Positions 15,465 through 21,591 of a stretch of DNA of 28,327 bases are shown here, one piece after another. Positions within the stretch are counted from its first letter, which is position 1, and the number at the start of each line of letters is the position of its first letter. The notes below the pieces were generated by a model, which saw only the letters and a program-made list of their open reading frames with translations, did no database searches and was not told the DNA's origin. Position numbers and translations under genes: made by a program. Location: positions 1 to 28,327 of the forward strand of contig JAGZWV010000021.1 of the NCBI GenBank assembly GCA_018378775.1, written 5' to 3'. This DNA comes from Collinsella sp. (GTDB lineage Bacteria; Actinomycetota; Coriobacteriia; Coriobacteriales; Coriobacteriaceae).

Positions 15465-16805
15465 CTAACTCCATTCAGCGATGTCGATCATTCTTTCGAG
15501 GCGCCACGTTAGCGCCTCTTTTAGATAAGGTAGTCTCGCTGCTAGAGCATCGTTTTTAGACAGAATCTCGATTGCCTCGTCAACGAAGCCTTCGTGTTTG
15601 TCGCAGTCAAACCAGCCCATGTCCTCGACGAGCAACATTTGTTTGGCGGGGCTTGAATGAAATTGTGCGCTGGTAAAACTGTGCTCTCCCGCCCTAAGCT
15701 CCTCTAGTGATATGTTGCACCAGAGCGATGAGCCCGAATCGAAGATGGGGGCAGGTCTGCAAGCTTGCGTGTTTACGTTTCGCACGAGGCCGAAGTTGCG
15801 CCAATGACGATCGTAGTTGGCAATGATGTCGTCACATACGATCATGCGGTCAAGGGCATCCTTGACGCCTGTCACCCCGAGCTCCTCGCAGTTTGCTACA
15901 TATCGCTCGTAGTCGGTTAGCCGTTCATCTGCGTTTGCGTGCTGGTTTACATAGAACGCAGGGACATACTCTTCTTCATCAGTTAAGAAGACATCGCATG
16001 TGCTCAGGGCGGAAGTGCCCGTGCCCTCGAGCGAGTAAGGCACATAATCGCAGGCGTTTAGGATGCGACGGTGGAGCGCGGTCGCCACCAGCTCGTTATA
16101 AGGTTCCTGGTCCAGGTGCGCTCCTGCCTTATGCAGAATTCGACGTTCGCCCTCGCACGTCCAGTACTTTTGAAGATTGCCGTCCGAGGTGTTATCGGGC
16201 TTTGCGGCAGCCGCTTTTCCCTCTGGGGCAAAGGGTGCAATGGACAGCGAGACGTCATCAAAGGCGTTATTGAAGAAGTTGATATCCTCCCAGGTGAGAC
16301 CGGAACCTTGGGGCCTAATCCAATACTGGTCGGATAAGGAGAGGCCGAGATTTCGCTGGACGAGTTCATCGGGAACATCGACTGCGGCTTCTGCAAGCAG
16401 GGAGGCTAGCCCAATGCGTGCGAGCGGGATACCGCGGCCGCGCCACCAGATGCGGAAGGAGTCTAGCGATATGGGGCTATTAGGGCCAAATACTCCAATA
16501 GGGGCGTGGGCGTAATCGATGTCGGCACCGATGTGGGTAAAGTCTTTTCGCGATGTACTGTAGACCAGCTGAGCGACTTCGTACGTGCGGTTCATGAGGG
16601 TGAACGCGATCTCGCTCTTACCGTGGCCGCGGCGGGGACGTCCCCCCGTTTTGGTCACAGAGCGGAGTCGCGTGTCGACGCTGTCTTTGTCGATGAGCCA
16701 TACACCAGAAGCCTTGCGGGCCTCAAGTGCTCCGTTTTTTATGAGCTCCTGCACCCTGCGCGGAGTGATGCCGAGCAGCTCGGCGGCTTCTTTGGTAGTA
16801 AGCAT
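15465..16805 (-). CDS. HTH-fused HipA-like kinase (single-gene module)
   Basis: Predicted DNA-binding protein kinase. ATG 16805 is chosen (AAGGG upstream; protein begins MLTTKEAAELLGITPRRV); the longer frame from 16847 would translate the promoter palindrome. Residues 1-50 form a MerR/excisionase-type HTH. Residues about 75-440 resemble HipA/CtkA-type kinases: the Gly-loop-like TSDGNLQKYW (206-215), a lysine in RRILHKAG, the catalytic NYDRHWRNFG (330-339) and the metal site IFDSGSSLW (354-362, D356). All expected catalytic residues are present. Canonical HipA works with a separate HipB; here the DNA-binding part is in the same chain. No partner antitoxin gene adjoins it. Function as a toxin, regulator or defence kinase is open. 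Confidence 0.8.
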   Translation of the reverse strand: MLTTKEAAELLGITPRRVQELIKNGALEARKASGVWLIDKDSVDTRLRSVTKTGGRPRRGHGKSEIAFTLMNRTYEVAQLVYSTSRKDFTHIGADIDYAHAPIGVFGPNSPISLDSFRIWWRGRGIPLARIGLASLLAEAAVDVPDELVQRNLGLSLSDQYWIRPQGSGLTWEDINFFNNAFDDVSLSIAPFAPEGKAAAAKPDNTSDGNLQKYWTCEGERRILHKAGAHLDQEPYNELVATALHRRILNACDYVPYSLEGTGTSALSTCDVFLTDEEEYVPAFYVNQHANADERLTDYERYVANCEELGVTGVKDALDRMIVCDDIIANYDRHWRNFGLVRNVNTQACRPAPIFDSGSSLWCNISLEELRAGEHSFTSAQFHSSPAKQMLLVEDMGWFDCDKHEGFVDEAIEILSKNDALAARLPYLKEALTWRLERMIDIAEWS

Positions 16806-16812
16806 CGCGAAA

Positions 16813-16879
16813 CCCTTCGCCAGAACGAATAGTTTTATATATAGCAATTGTAATTAAAACTATTCGTTCTGGCGAATGG
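16813..16879 (-). promoter_or_regulatory. Perfect 22-bp inverted repeat at the HTH-kinase promoter
   Basis: Arms at 16816-16837 and 16855-16876 (starting TTCGCCAGAACGAATAG on the left) are exact reverse complements over 22 bp, extendable to 25 with one mismatch. The 17-bp AT-rich spacer carries TATATA, a likely -10 for the minus-strand gene, whose ATG is 8 nt beyond the left edge. It looks like an operator for the gene's own HTH domain. Confidence 0.7.
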
Positions 16880-16927
16880 TTTTAAGATTGAGGGCGCACT
16901 GACAGAAATGAACGGGCCTGGTACGCG

Positions 16928-16999
16928 TTGTTGCTGGATTTTGCATATTTGTATAACGCCGTGCGGCCTGTTGCGCCCCGTCCGCAATTCCTTTATTCT
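16928..16999 (+). promoter_or_regulatory. Candidate promoters for tRNA-Thr(TGT)
   Basis: Two pairs are possible: TTGTTG (16928-16933) with TATAAC (16952-16957) at 18-nt spacing, and TTGCGC (16971-16976) with TATTCT (16994-16999) at 17-nt spacing. The second would start transcription about 25 nt before the tRNA. The sequence does not decide between them. Confidence 0.4.
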
Positions 17000-17029
17000 T
17001 AACTCGCTTCGCGTGAAAGCGCCAAGTGT

Positions 17030-17104
17030 GCCAGTGTGGCGCAACGGTAGCGCAACTGATTTGTAATCAGTGGGTTGCAGGTTCGATTCCTGTCACTGGC
17101 TCCA
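17030..17104 (+). tRNA. tRNA-Thr (anticodon TGT)
   Basis: 75-nt cloverleaf with acceptor GCCAGTG / CACTGGC, D-loop region GGCGCAACGGTAGCGC, anticodon arm CTGATTTGTAATCAG with TGT, T-arm GGTTCGATTCC, and an encoded CCA end. It reads ACA codons. It is a single-gene transcript closed by the terminator that follows. Confidence 0.96.
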
Positions 17105-17111
17105 TGAGAGT

Positions 17112-17154
17112 TTCGGGCTCTGTTTCCTTGTGGGACAGGGCCCGTTTCTATTTA
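17112..17154 (+). terminator. Terminator after tRNA-Thr(TGT)
   Basis: CGGGCTCTGT (17114-17123) pairs with ACAGGGCCCG (17135-17144, one G-T pair), followed by TTTCTATTTATG. It contains GGGACAG by chance in the loop side but lacks the element family's layout. Confidence 0.75.
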
Positions 17155-17199
17155 TGTCGATAAGTCAGCGTGTTTGGCGCCAACCAAGCTTCAGGTTTG

Positions 17200-17416
17200 T
17201 CTCGATCCGTAACACGAGTGGGCTGAAGACCCTCCTTATAGTTACAGATCGAAACATTGCCAAGGGAAGGCCGATAACATCTCGATCCGTAACACGAAGA
17301 GGCTGAAAACCGTTCTTACTGTTACAGAATGAGACGTAAGCGGGGGTTTCTGCGAAACATCTCGATCTGTAACAGATAGGGGAGGAATAACCCTCTTACT
17401 GTTACAGGTCGAGACA
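17200..17416. repeat. Array of three 80-bp hairpin units
   Basis: A 16-nt motif close to TCTCGATCYGTAACAC starts at 17200, 17280 and 17360, exactly 80 bp apart. Its inverted partner, close to GTTACAGATCGAAACA, starts at 17241, 17321 and 17401, also exactly 80 bp apart. Each pair forms a hairpin, and a second small stem (GGG with CCC, or GG with CC) recurs inside each loop although the loop bases differ. Between pairs lie about 24 nt of unrelated sequence. No reading frame or cas gene is associated. Confidence 0.8.
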
Positions 17417-17445
17417 TAGGCCGGGGCGAGGTTGGTCATCGTCAT

Positions 17446-17589
17446 CGAGCGTGGATTATCGGACACACGAGCGTGGAAAATCTTCCGCCTAGTGAATGAG
17501 CGTGGATAATCTGCCACTTTGGATTCGATGGCACGGCAAAGTGGGAGATTATCCACGCTCGATTTCAAACGGAAGAAAATCCACGCTCG
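17446..17589. repeat. Five copies of a 15-mer forming a nested palindrome
   Basis: Variants of CGAGCGTGGATAATC lie at 17446, 17468 and 17497 on the plus strand and at 17547 and 17575 inverted. Copies 3 and 4 sit in 24-nt arms (17498-17521 / 17537-17560) matching at 23 positions. Copies 2 and 5 sit in 19-nt arms (17469-17487 / 17570-17588) that enclose them. The inner copies contain TTATCCACG, one base from the DnaA box TTATCCACA. Confidence 0.8.
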
Positions 17590-17825
17590 ATTTTGCCTGG
17601 GAAGAGCAATCTTCTGTCTGGGCAGCCCCGATCTCGACCTATATATAGGTGCAAATAAGCTGGTATCGAAGTTCGATACTGAAGGTGTACTCCACTACAG
17701 CAAAGTGTTACCTTGGGAAACGTCACCTCAGTATCCAAAACCACTGTCCTTCATATCCAAACTCAATAAAACCGCAGGTCACGGCTATATAGATACGCCC
17801 GGCACCGTGTATCTAGAGGTTTTCG
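17590..17825. other. AT-richer stretch without a convincing gene
   Basis: Between the repeat arrays and the tRNA promoter I see no gene with a plausible start and ribosome binding site. Composition is less GC-rich than the flanks (for example CTATATATAGG). The only structure noted is a perfect odd palindrome, GTATCGAA-G-TTCGATAC, at 17663-17679. One plus-strand frame (17519-17911) crosses it but begins inside the palindromic repeat and runs over the tRNA promoter. Confidence 0.5.
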
Positions 17826-17855
17826 TTGACAGCCCCCAAGGTGGCATCGTATTAT
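17826..17855 (+). promoter_or_regulatory. Promoter of the tRNA-Tyr/Thr/Met-tuf transcript
   Basis: A consensus -35 TTGACA (17826-17831) and -10 TATTAT (17850-17855) are separated by 18 nt. Transcription would start near 17862, about 55 nt before tRNA-Tyr. This is the strongest sigma-A-type promoter seen in the window. Confidence 0.8.
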
Positions 17856-17917
17856 CTTCTTCGTTCGCGGGGGCGGCGGTCCAAAAGACCAAAGGACCTG
17901 CGGATACTTGAACGATT

Positions 17918-17999
17918 GGGAGTTTGCCCGAGTGGTTAATGGGGACGGGCTGTAAACCCGTTGGCTCTGCCTACATAGGTTCGAATCCTATAGCTCCCA
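17918..17999 (+). tRNA. tRNA-Tyr (anticodon GTA)
   Basis: Class II tRNA of 82 nt with a long variable arm. Acceptor GGGAGTT / AGCTCCC, anticodon arm with CTGTAAA (GTA), and T-arm GGTTCGAATCC are visible. The bases after the discriminator A are CCC, so CCA is not encoded, unlike the two following tRNAs. Confidence 0.95.
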
Positions 18000-18009
18000 C
18001 CCGTCAAGT

Positions 18010-18085
18010 GCCTGTATAGCTCAGTCGGTAGAGCACTTCGTTGGTAACGAAGAGGTCACCAGTTCAAGTCTGGTTGCAGGCTCCA
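18010..18085 (+). tRNA. tRNA-Thr (anticodon GGT)
   Basis: 76 nt; acceptor GCCTGTA / TGCAGGC, D-arm AGCTCAGTCGGTAGAGC, anticodon arm CTTCGTTGGTAACGAAG with GGT, T-arm with GTTCAAGTC, CCA encoded. It reads ACC and ACU codons. It lies 10 nt after tRNA-Tyr in the same transcript. Confidence 0.96.
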
Positions 18086-18088
18086 TCC

Positions 18089-18165
18089 GGCGGTGTAGCT
18101 CAGTTGGTTAGAGCACACGGTTCATACCCGTGGCGTCACTGGTTCGAATCCAGTCACCGCTACCA
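18089..18165 (+). tRNA. tRNA-Met (anticodon CAT), probably elongator
   Basis: 77 nt; acceptor GGCGGTG / CACCGCT with a G-T first pair, D-arm AGCTCAGTTGGTTAGAGC, anticodon loop TTCATAC, T-arm GGTTCGAATCC, CCA encoded. The paired first position argues against the initiator. A CAT anticodon can also belong to lysidine-modified tRNA-Ile2, which sequence reading alone does not fully exclude. It is 3 nt after tRNA-Thr and heads straight into the tuf leader. Confidence 0.9.
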
Positions 18166-18176
18166 TAGGTAACACG

Positions 18177-18239
18177 GTGGCTTCTCAATAGTATGTTGAG
18201 AGGCCACTATGGTATAAAGGCAAAGTCCCGTCCGGGGAC
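18177..18239 (+). promoter_or_regulatory. Two leader hairpins upstream of tuf
   Basis: GTGGCTTCTCAA (18177-18188) pairs with TTGAGAGGCCAC (18196-18207, one G-T pair). A second smaller hairpin GTCCC / GGGAC spans 18225-18239. Neither is followed by a T-tract, so they look like processing or leader structures between the tRNAs and tuf. A TATAAA at 18213-18218 could be an internal -10, but it lacks a -35. Confidence 0.5.
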
Positions 18240-18261
18240 GACCTGTTAAGAGGAGGGCTTT

Positions 18262-19452
18262 ATGGCCAAAGAGAAGTTTGAGCGCACTAAGCCGCATGTT
18301 AACATCGGCACCATTGGTCACGTCGACCACGGCAAGACCACGCTGACCGCTGCCATCACCAAGGTTCTCTCCGAGACCGAGGGCTGCAAGGCTGACTTCA
18401 CTGCGTTCGAGAACATCGACAAGGCTCCCGAGGAGCGCGAGCGCGGCATTACGATTTCCGTCTCCCACGTTGAGTACGAGACCGCTGCCCGTCACTACGC
18501 TCACGTTGACTGCCCGGGCCACGCTGACTACGTCAAGAACATGATCTCCGGCGCTGCTCAGATGGACGGCGCTATCCTGGTCATCGCTGCTACCGACGGC
18601 CCCATGGCTCAGACCCGCGAGCACATCCTGCTCGCCCGTCAGGTCGGCGTTCCCTACATCGTCGTCTTCCTGAACAAGTGCGACATGGTCGACGATGACG
18701 AGCTCATCGACCTCGTCGAGATGGAGACCCGTGAGCTCCTCTCCGAGTACGATTTCCCCGGCGACGACATCCCCGTCATCCGTGGCTCCGCTCTGGGCGC
18801 TCTCGAGGGCGACGCCAAGTGGATGGACGCCATTCGCGAGCTCATGAAGGCCGTCGACGAGTACATCCCGACGCCTGCTCGTAACAACGACCTCCCGTTC
18901 CTGATGGCCGTTGAGGACGTTATGACCATCTCCGGCCGTGGTACCGTTGCTACTGGCCGTGTCGAGCGCGGTGAGCTCAAGCTCAACGAGCCCGTCGAGA
19001 TCGTCGGCATCAAGGATACCCAGAACACCGTCGTTACCGGTATCGAGATGTTCCGTAAGTCCATGGACTTCTGCGAGGCTGGCGACAACGTCGGTCTGCT
19101 GCTCCGCGGCATCAAGCGTGAGGACATCGAGCGCGGCCAGGTTCTCTGCAAGCCCGGTTCGGTTACCCCGCACACCAAGTTCACCGGCGAGATCTACGTT
19201 CTGACCAAGGAGGAGGGCGGCCGTCACACCCCGTTCTTCGATGGTTATCGTCCTCAGTTCTACTTCCGTACCACCGACGTTACCGGTACGGTCAAGCTCC
19301 CCGAGGGCACCGAGATGGCTATGCCTGGTGACCACATCACCATCGAGGGCGACCTCATCCACCCGATCGCCATGGAGGAGGGCCTGCGCTTCGCTATCCG
19401 CGAGGGTGGCCACACCGTCGGTTCGGGCATCGTCTCCACGATCATTGAGTAA
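18262..19452 (+). CDS. tuf: Elongation factor Tu
   Basis: GTPase that brings aminoacyl-tRNA to the ribosome. The 396-residue product has the usual length. The G domain has the P-loop GHVDHGKT (19-26), the switch II DCPGHADYVKNM, NKCD for guanine specificity and a SAL motif; the two beta-barrel domains follow and the C-terminus ends VSTIIE. AAGAGGAGGG lies 5 nt before the ATG. Codon use is strongly biased to C-ending and highly expressed-type codons compared with the accessory genes. It lies behind three tRNA genes and apparently shares their promoter at 17826, an arrangement like the tRNA-tufB operon of E. coli. A strong terminator closes the unit. Confidence 0.99.
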   Translation: MAKEKFERTKPHVNIGTIGHVDHGKTTLTAAITKVLSETEGCKADFTAFENIDKAPEERERGITISVSHVEYETAARHYAHVDCPGHADYVKNMISGAAQMDGAILVIAATDGPMAQTREHILLARQVGVPYIVVFLNKCDMVDDDELIDLVEMETRELLSEYDFPGDDIPVIRGSALGALEGDAKWMDAIRELMKAVDEYIPTPARNNDLPFLMAVEDVMTISGRGTVATGRVERGELKLNEPVEIVGIKDTQNTVVTGIEMFRKSMDFCEAGDNVGLLLRGIKREDIERGQVLCKPGSVTPHTKFTGEIYVLTKEEGGRHTPFFDGYRPQFYFRTTDVTGTVKLPEGTEMAMPGDHITIEGDLIHPIAMEEGLRFAIREGGHTVGSGIVSTIIE

Positions 19453-19477
19453 ATTAGCTCTTTGATATAGCTGACTT

Positions 19478-19516
19478 AGAGAACCCGGCACTTATATGGG
19501 TGCCGGGTTCTTTTCT
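19478..19516 (+). terminator. Terminator after tuf
   Basis: Perfect 12-bp stem AGAACCCGGCAC / GTGCCGGGTTCT with loop TTATATGG, followed by TTTCTG. Confidence 0.9.
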
Positions 19517-19656
19517 GCAATGGATATTGAGCCGTTGCTGGTGTCGAGAGGATCGATAATGGTCCTGGATGCACCGTCGATTAGCTCTCGATGGCTTCAT
19601 TGATGTGTTCCAAATATGAATGGATCCACCGAGAACCAATTGACTCGAGGTTTTCA

Positions 19657-19686
19657 TTGACAGCACTTACGTGGAGCTGATAAAGT
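19657..19686 (+). promoter_or_regulatory. Promoter of rpmG-tRNA-Trp-secE-nusG
   Basis: TTGACA (19657-19662) and TAAAGT (19681-19686) are separated by 18 nt; GATAAA at 16-nt spacing is an alternative -10. It lies about 46 nt before rpmG and after the tuf terminator, so it should drive the next unit. A perfect palindrome CCCGTACGGG lies between promoter and gene. Confidence 0.7.
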
Positions 19687-19731
19687 AACAACTCGTGCCC
19701 GTACGGGGCGGAAATGAAAGGTTCAGGATAC

Positions 19732-19881
19732 ATGCGTACTCTAGTTACTCTTGCGTGCACTGAGTGCAAGCGCCGCAACTATACGACCACCAAGAACAAG
19801 TCGACCATGCCTGATCGTATGGAGATCAAGAAGTATTGCCCCTGGTGCCGTCACCACACGCTGCACAAAGAGACTCGCTAG
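19732..19881 (+). CDS. rpmG: 50S ribosomal protein L33 (zinc-ribbon form)
   Basis: Small large-subunit protein of 49 residues beginning MRTLVTLACTECKRRNYTTTK and ending HKETR. Two CxxC pairs (CTEC at 9-12 and CPWC near 37-40) make the zinc-binding C+ form, as opposed to the zinc-free paralogue lacking cysteines. AGGA lies only 3 nt before the ATG, while GAAAGG lies 11 nt upstream, so neither spacing is ideal. The position rpmG-(tRNA-Trp)-secE-nusG is the standard one in many bacteria. The gene is short but unambiguous by sequence and context. Confidence 0.96.
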   Translation: MRTLVTLACTECKRRNYTTTKNKSTMPDRMEIKKYCPWCRHHTLHKETR

Positions 19882-19894
19882 TCTCTAGTCACAT

Positions 19895-19970
19895 ACGCCA
19901 GTAGTTCAATTGGTAGAGCATCGGTCTCCAAAACCGAGTGTTGAGGGTTCGAGTCCTTCCTGGCGTGCCA
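19895..19970 (+). tRNA. tRNA-Trp (anticodon CCA)
   Basis: 76 nt; acceptor ACGCCAG / CTGGCGT, D-arm region AGTTCAATTGGTAGAGC, anticodon arm CGGTCTCCAAAACCG with CCA, T-arm GGGTTCGAGTCC, CCA end encoded. It sits between rpmG and secE, a common placement, and is probably cut out of their shared transcript. Confidence 0.97.
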
Positions 19971-19979
19971 GTCATTATT

Positions 19980-20011
19980 CCGTAAGCTCCCACTTGGGGG
20001 CTTACGGTTTA
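19980..20011 (+). terminator. Hairpin between tRNA-Trp and secE
   Basis: CCGTAAGCTCCC (19980-19991) pairs with GGGGGCTTACGG (19996-20007, one G-T pair), followed by TTTACTC. The T run is short, so it may attenuate only partly and allow readthrough into secE-nusG; no separate secE promoter is obvious. Confidence 0.6.
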
Positions 20012-20046
20012 CTCATGTATAAGCGCATTGCGCGGAGGTAACCCAA

Positions 20047-20385
20047 ATGGCCAACAAGAAGAACAAGAAGAAGGCTCAGCAGCCGGCACCTGCCAACAAA
20101 GCTGCCGCCAACTCCAAGGTTGAGGCCAAGAAGGCCGTTGCCAAGAAGAACGAGAAGGCTGCGAAGTCCAAGAAGAACGAGAAGCCTGGTTTCTTCGCCC
20201 GCACCAAGAAGTATTTCGCTTCGGTCAAGTCCGAGATGAAGCGTGTCACGTGGCCCGATAAGAAGGAGCTCGTGAACTACTCGGTTGTTGTTTGCGCTTC
20301 TCTGATCGTCGTCGGCGTCGTCATCGCTCTGCTCGATGCTGGCTTTGGCGAGGCTCTTGCTCTGTTCTCTGGATTGAGGGGCTAA
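20047..20385 (+). CDS. secE: Preprotein translocase subunit SecE
   Basis: Essential small subunit that clamps SecY in the membrane. Of 112 residues the first ~55 form a Lys/Ala-rich soluble extension (for example NKKNKKKAQQPAPANKAAA), as is common in actinobacteria. The conserved amphipathic stretch YFASVKSEMKRVTWPDKKEL comes next, then one transmembrane helix (about 77-98, SVVVCASLIVVGVVIALLDA). GGAGG lies 9 nt before the ATG. The gap to nusG is 3 nt, so translation is coupled. Confidence 0.96.
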   Translation: MANKKNKKKAQQPAPANKAAANSKVEAKKAVAKKNEKAAKSKKNEKPGFFARTKKYFASVKSEMKRVTWPDKKELVNYSVVVCASLIVVGVVIALLDAGFGEALALFSGLRG

Positions 20386-20388
20386 ACC

Positions 20389-20925
20389 ATGTCTAAGCGT
20401 TGGTACGTCGTTCACACTTACTCTGGATACGAGAACCGCGTTAAGTCCGATCTCGAGCATCGCATCGAGACTATGGGCATGCAGGACCGTATCTTTGATA
20501 TCGAGATTCCTATGGAGCGCGTCACCGAGATTAAAGAGGGTGGCAAGCGTGAGACCAAGGATTCCAAGATCTTCCCGGGTTATGTCCTGGTCCGCATGGA
20601 GATGGATGACGATGCTTGGACGTGTGTTCGTAACACGCCTGGCGTCACCGGTTTCCTAGGCGGCAACGGCAAGCCCGCTCCGCTTTCCCGCGACGAGTAC
20701 AACAAGATGACTCGTCGTCCCGGTAAGGGCGATTCGCCCAAGCGCACCTCGGTTGATATTGAGGTCGGTACGTCCGTCCGCGTCACCGATGGCCCGCTTA
20801 CCGACTTTGATGGCAAGGTCTCCGAGGTTAACACCGAGGCTGGCAAGCTCAAGGTCACGCTGATTATCTTTGGCCGCGAGACGCCGGTCGAGCTCGACTT
20901 TAACCAGGTCGCTGTCATCGCTTAA
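20389..20925 (+). CDS. nusG: Transcription termination/antitermination factor NusG
   Basis: RNA polymerase-associated elongation factor that links transcription to ribosomes or Rho. The 178-residue product has the NGN domain (RWYVVHTYSGYENRVKSDLE at 4-23; FPGYVLVRMEMDDDAW in the middle) and the C-terminal KOW domain (about 125-178, VRVTDGPLTDFDGKVSEV). There is no large insertion of the kind seen in some actinobacterial NusG. Its ribosome binding site (GAGGGG) overlaps the end of secE. A 120-nt spacer without a clear terminator separates it from rplK. Confidence 0.98.
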   Translation: MSKRWYVVHTYSGYENRVKSDLEHRIETMGMQDRIFDIEIPMERVTEIKEGGKRETKDSKIFPGYVLVRMEMDDDAWTCVRNTPGVTGFLGGNGKPAPLSRDEYNKMTRRPGKGDSPKRTSVDIEVGTSVRVTDGPLTDFDGKVSEVNTEAGKLKVTLIIFGRETPVELDFNQVAVIA

Positions 20926-21045
20926 GTTTTCGTCCGTTCGCGCGAGCGTGCTTCTTCTGTGACTGCTCATCTCAGGAGTGCTTCTAACACGTGCGTGCTT
21001 ACGATATAGCAAGTACTTCACACTCGTGATTCGAAAGGAATGACC

Positions 21046-21474
21046 ATGGCTGAGAAGAAGGTTGCCAACGTCATTAAGCTCCAGATTCCTGCTGGTGCAG
21101 CAAACCCCGCTCCTCCCGTCGGCCCCGCCCTGGGCGCTGCTGGCGTGAACATCATGCAGTTCTGCCAGGCCTTTAACGCCGAGACGCAGGACAAGAAGGG
21201 TGACATCATCCCCGTTGAGATCTCTGTCTACGAGGACAAGTCCTTCTCCTTCATCACCAAGACCCCGCCGGCGGCTCACCTTATCAAGAAGGAGCTGAAC
21301 CTCAAGTCTGGTTCCGCTAAGCCCCAGGCTGACAAGGTTGGTCAGCTCTCCCAGGAGCAGCTCACCAAGATCGCCGAGATCAAGATGCCGGACCTCAATG
21401 CCAACGACATTGACGCCGCCAAGAAGATCATCGCCGGTACCGCCCGTTCCATGGGCGTCACCATCGCTGAGTAG
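21046..21474 (+). CDS. rplK: 50S ribosomal protein L11
   Basis: Binds the GTPase-associated region of 23S rRNA. ATG 21046 is preferred over the in-frame ATG at 21040 because AAAGGA then lies 6 nt away; the product is 142 residues, close to the normal 141. The N-terminal domain begins AEKKVANVIKLQIPAGAANP with the proline-rich linker PPVGPALGAAGVNIMQFC. The C-terminal RNA-binding domain ends GTARSMGVTIAE. It forms a pair with rplA. The rplJ-rplL genes that usually follow are not in this window. Confidence 0.98.
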   Translation: MAEKKVANVIKLQIPAGAANPAPPVGPALGAAGVNIMQFCQAFNAETQDKKGDIIPVEISVYEDKSFSFITKTPPAAHLIKKELNLKSGSAKPQADKVGQLSQEQLTKIAEIKMPDLNANDIDAAKKIIAGTARSMGVTIAE

Positions 21475-21488
21475 CGATTTCTTATGGT

Positions 21489-21570
21489 AACGGCGGGTGC
21501 TCCGACCGGGGCGCCCGTTAAATGTGTGCAATAGGGCACACGATACGATGTGGGAGGGCTCACGCCCGTT
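21489..21570 (+). promoter_or_regulatory. Putative L1-binding autoregulatory leader before rplA
   Basis: The rplK-rplA spacer holds a 10-bp hairpin (CGGGTGCTCC / GGGGCGCCCG, 21494-21517), a second hairpin GTGTGC / GCACAC (21524-21541), and then GATGTGGGAGGGC (21547-21559) and GCCC. GTGGGAGG resembles the L1 site of 23S rRNA, which contains GGTGGGAGGC. Mimicry of that site in mRNA is the known way L1 represses its own synthesis. The resemblance is seen directly; function is inferred. Confidence 0.55.
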
Positions 21571-21591
21571 TAACCACAGGAGGTAATGCAC

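Noticed and set aside
16835..17044. Minus-strand 69-codon frame over the kinase promoter and tRNA-Thr
   Set aside because: It overlaps the tRNA gene and the inverted repeat and has no ribosome binding site.
17131..17144. GGGACAG in the tRNA-Thr terminator as a member of the hairpin family
   Set aside because: The motif lies in one arm of the stem, not at the top, and there is no stop codon context.
17200..17416. CRISPR array
   Set aside because: The regular repeats alternate in orientation and form hairpins of ~57 nt with inner stems; there are no identical direct repeats with spacer-like inserts and no cas genes.
17446..17589. Replication origin, because of TTATCCACG sites
   Set aside because: Only two near-consensus boxes exist, both inside a palindrome, with no AT-rich unwinding region and no dnaA/dnaN/gyrB nearby.
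17519..17911. Plus-strand open frame of 130 codons between the repeats and tRNA-Tyr
   Set aside because: Its start lies inside the nested palindrome, no good ribosome binding site precedes it, it runs across the strong tRNA promoter at 17826-17855, and the product matches nothing I recognise.
17080..18085. Integration (att) duplication of the tRNA-Thr 3' end
   Set aside because: The only later match to the tRNA end (GGCTCCA near 18080) belongs to the intact second tRNA-Thr, so it is a family similarity and not an att repeat.
18160..19491. Long antisense frame opposite tuf, and similar ones opposite pepD (5464-6870) and nusG-rplA (20656-22107)
   Set aside because: Mirror frames of strongly biased genes; no start context and no recognisable protein.
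19581..19778. Minus-strand 65-codon frame over the start of rpmG
   Set aside because: It overlaps the rpmG promoter and coding region and shows no family resemblance.
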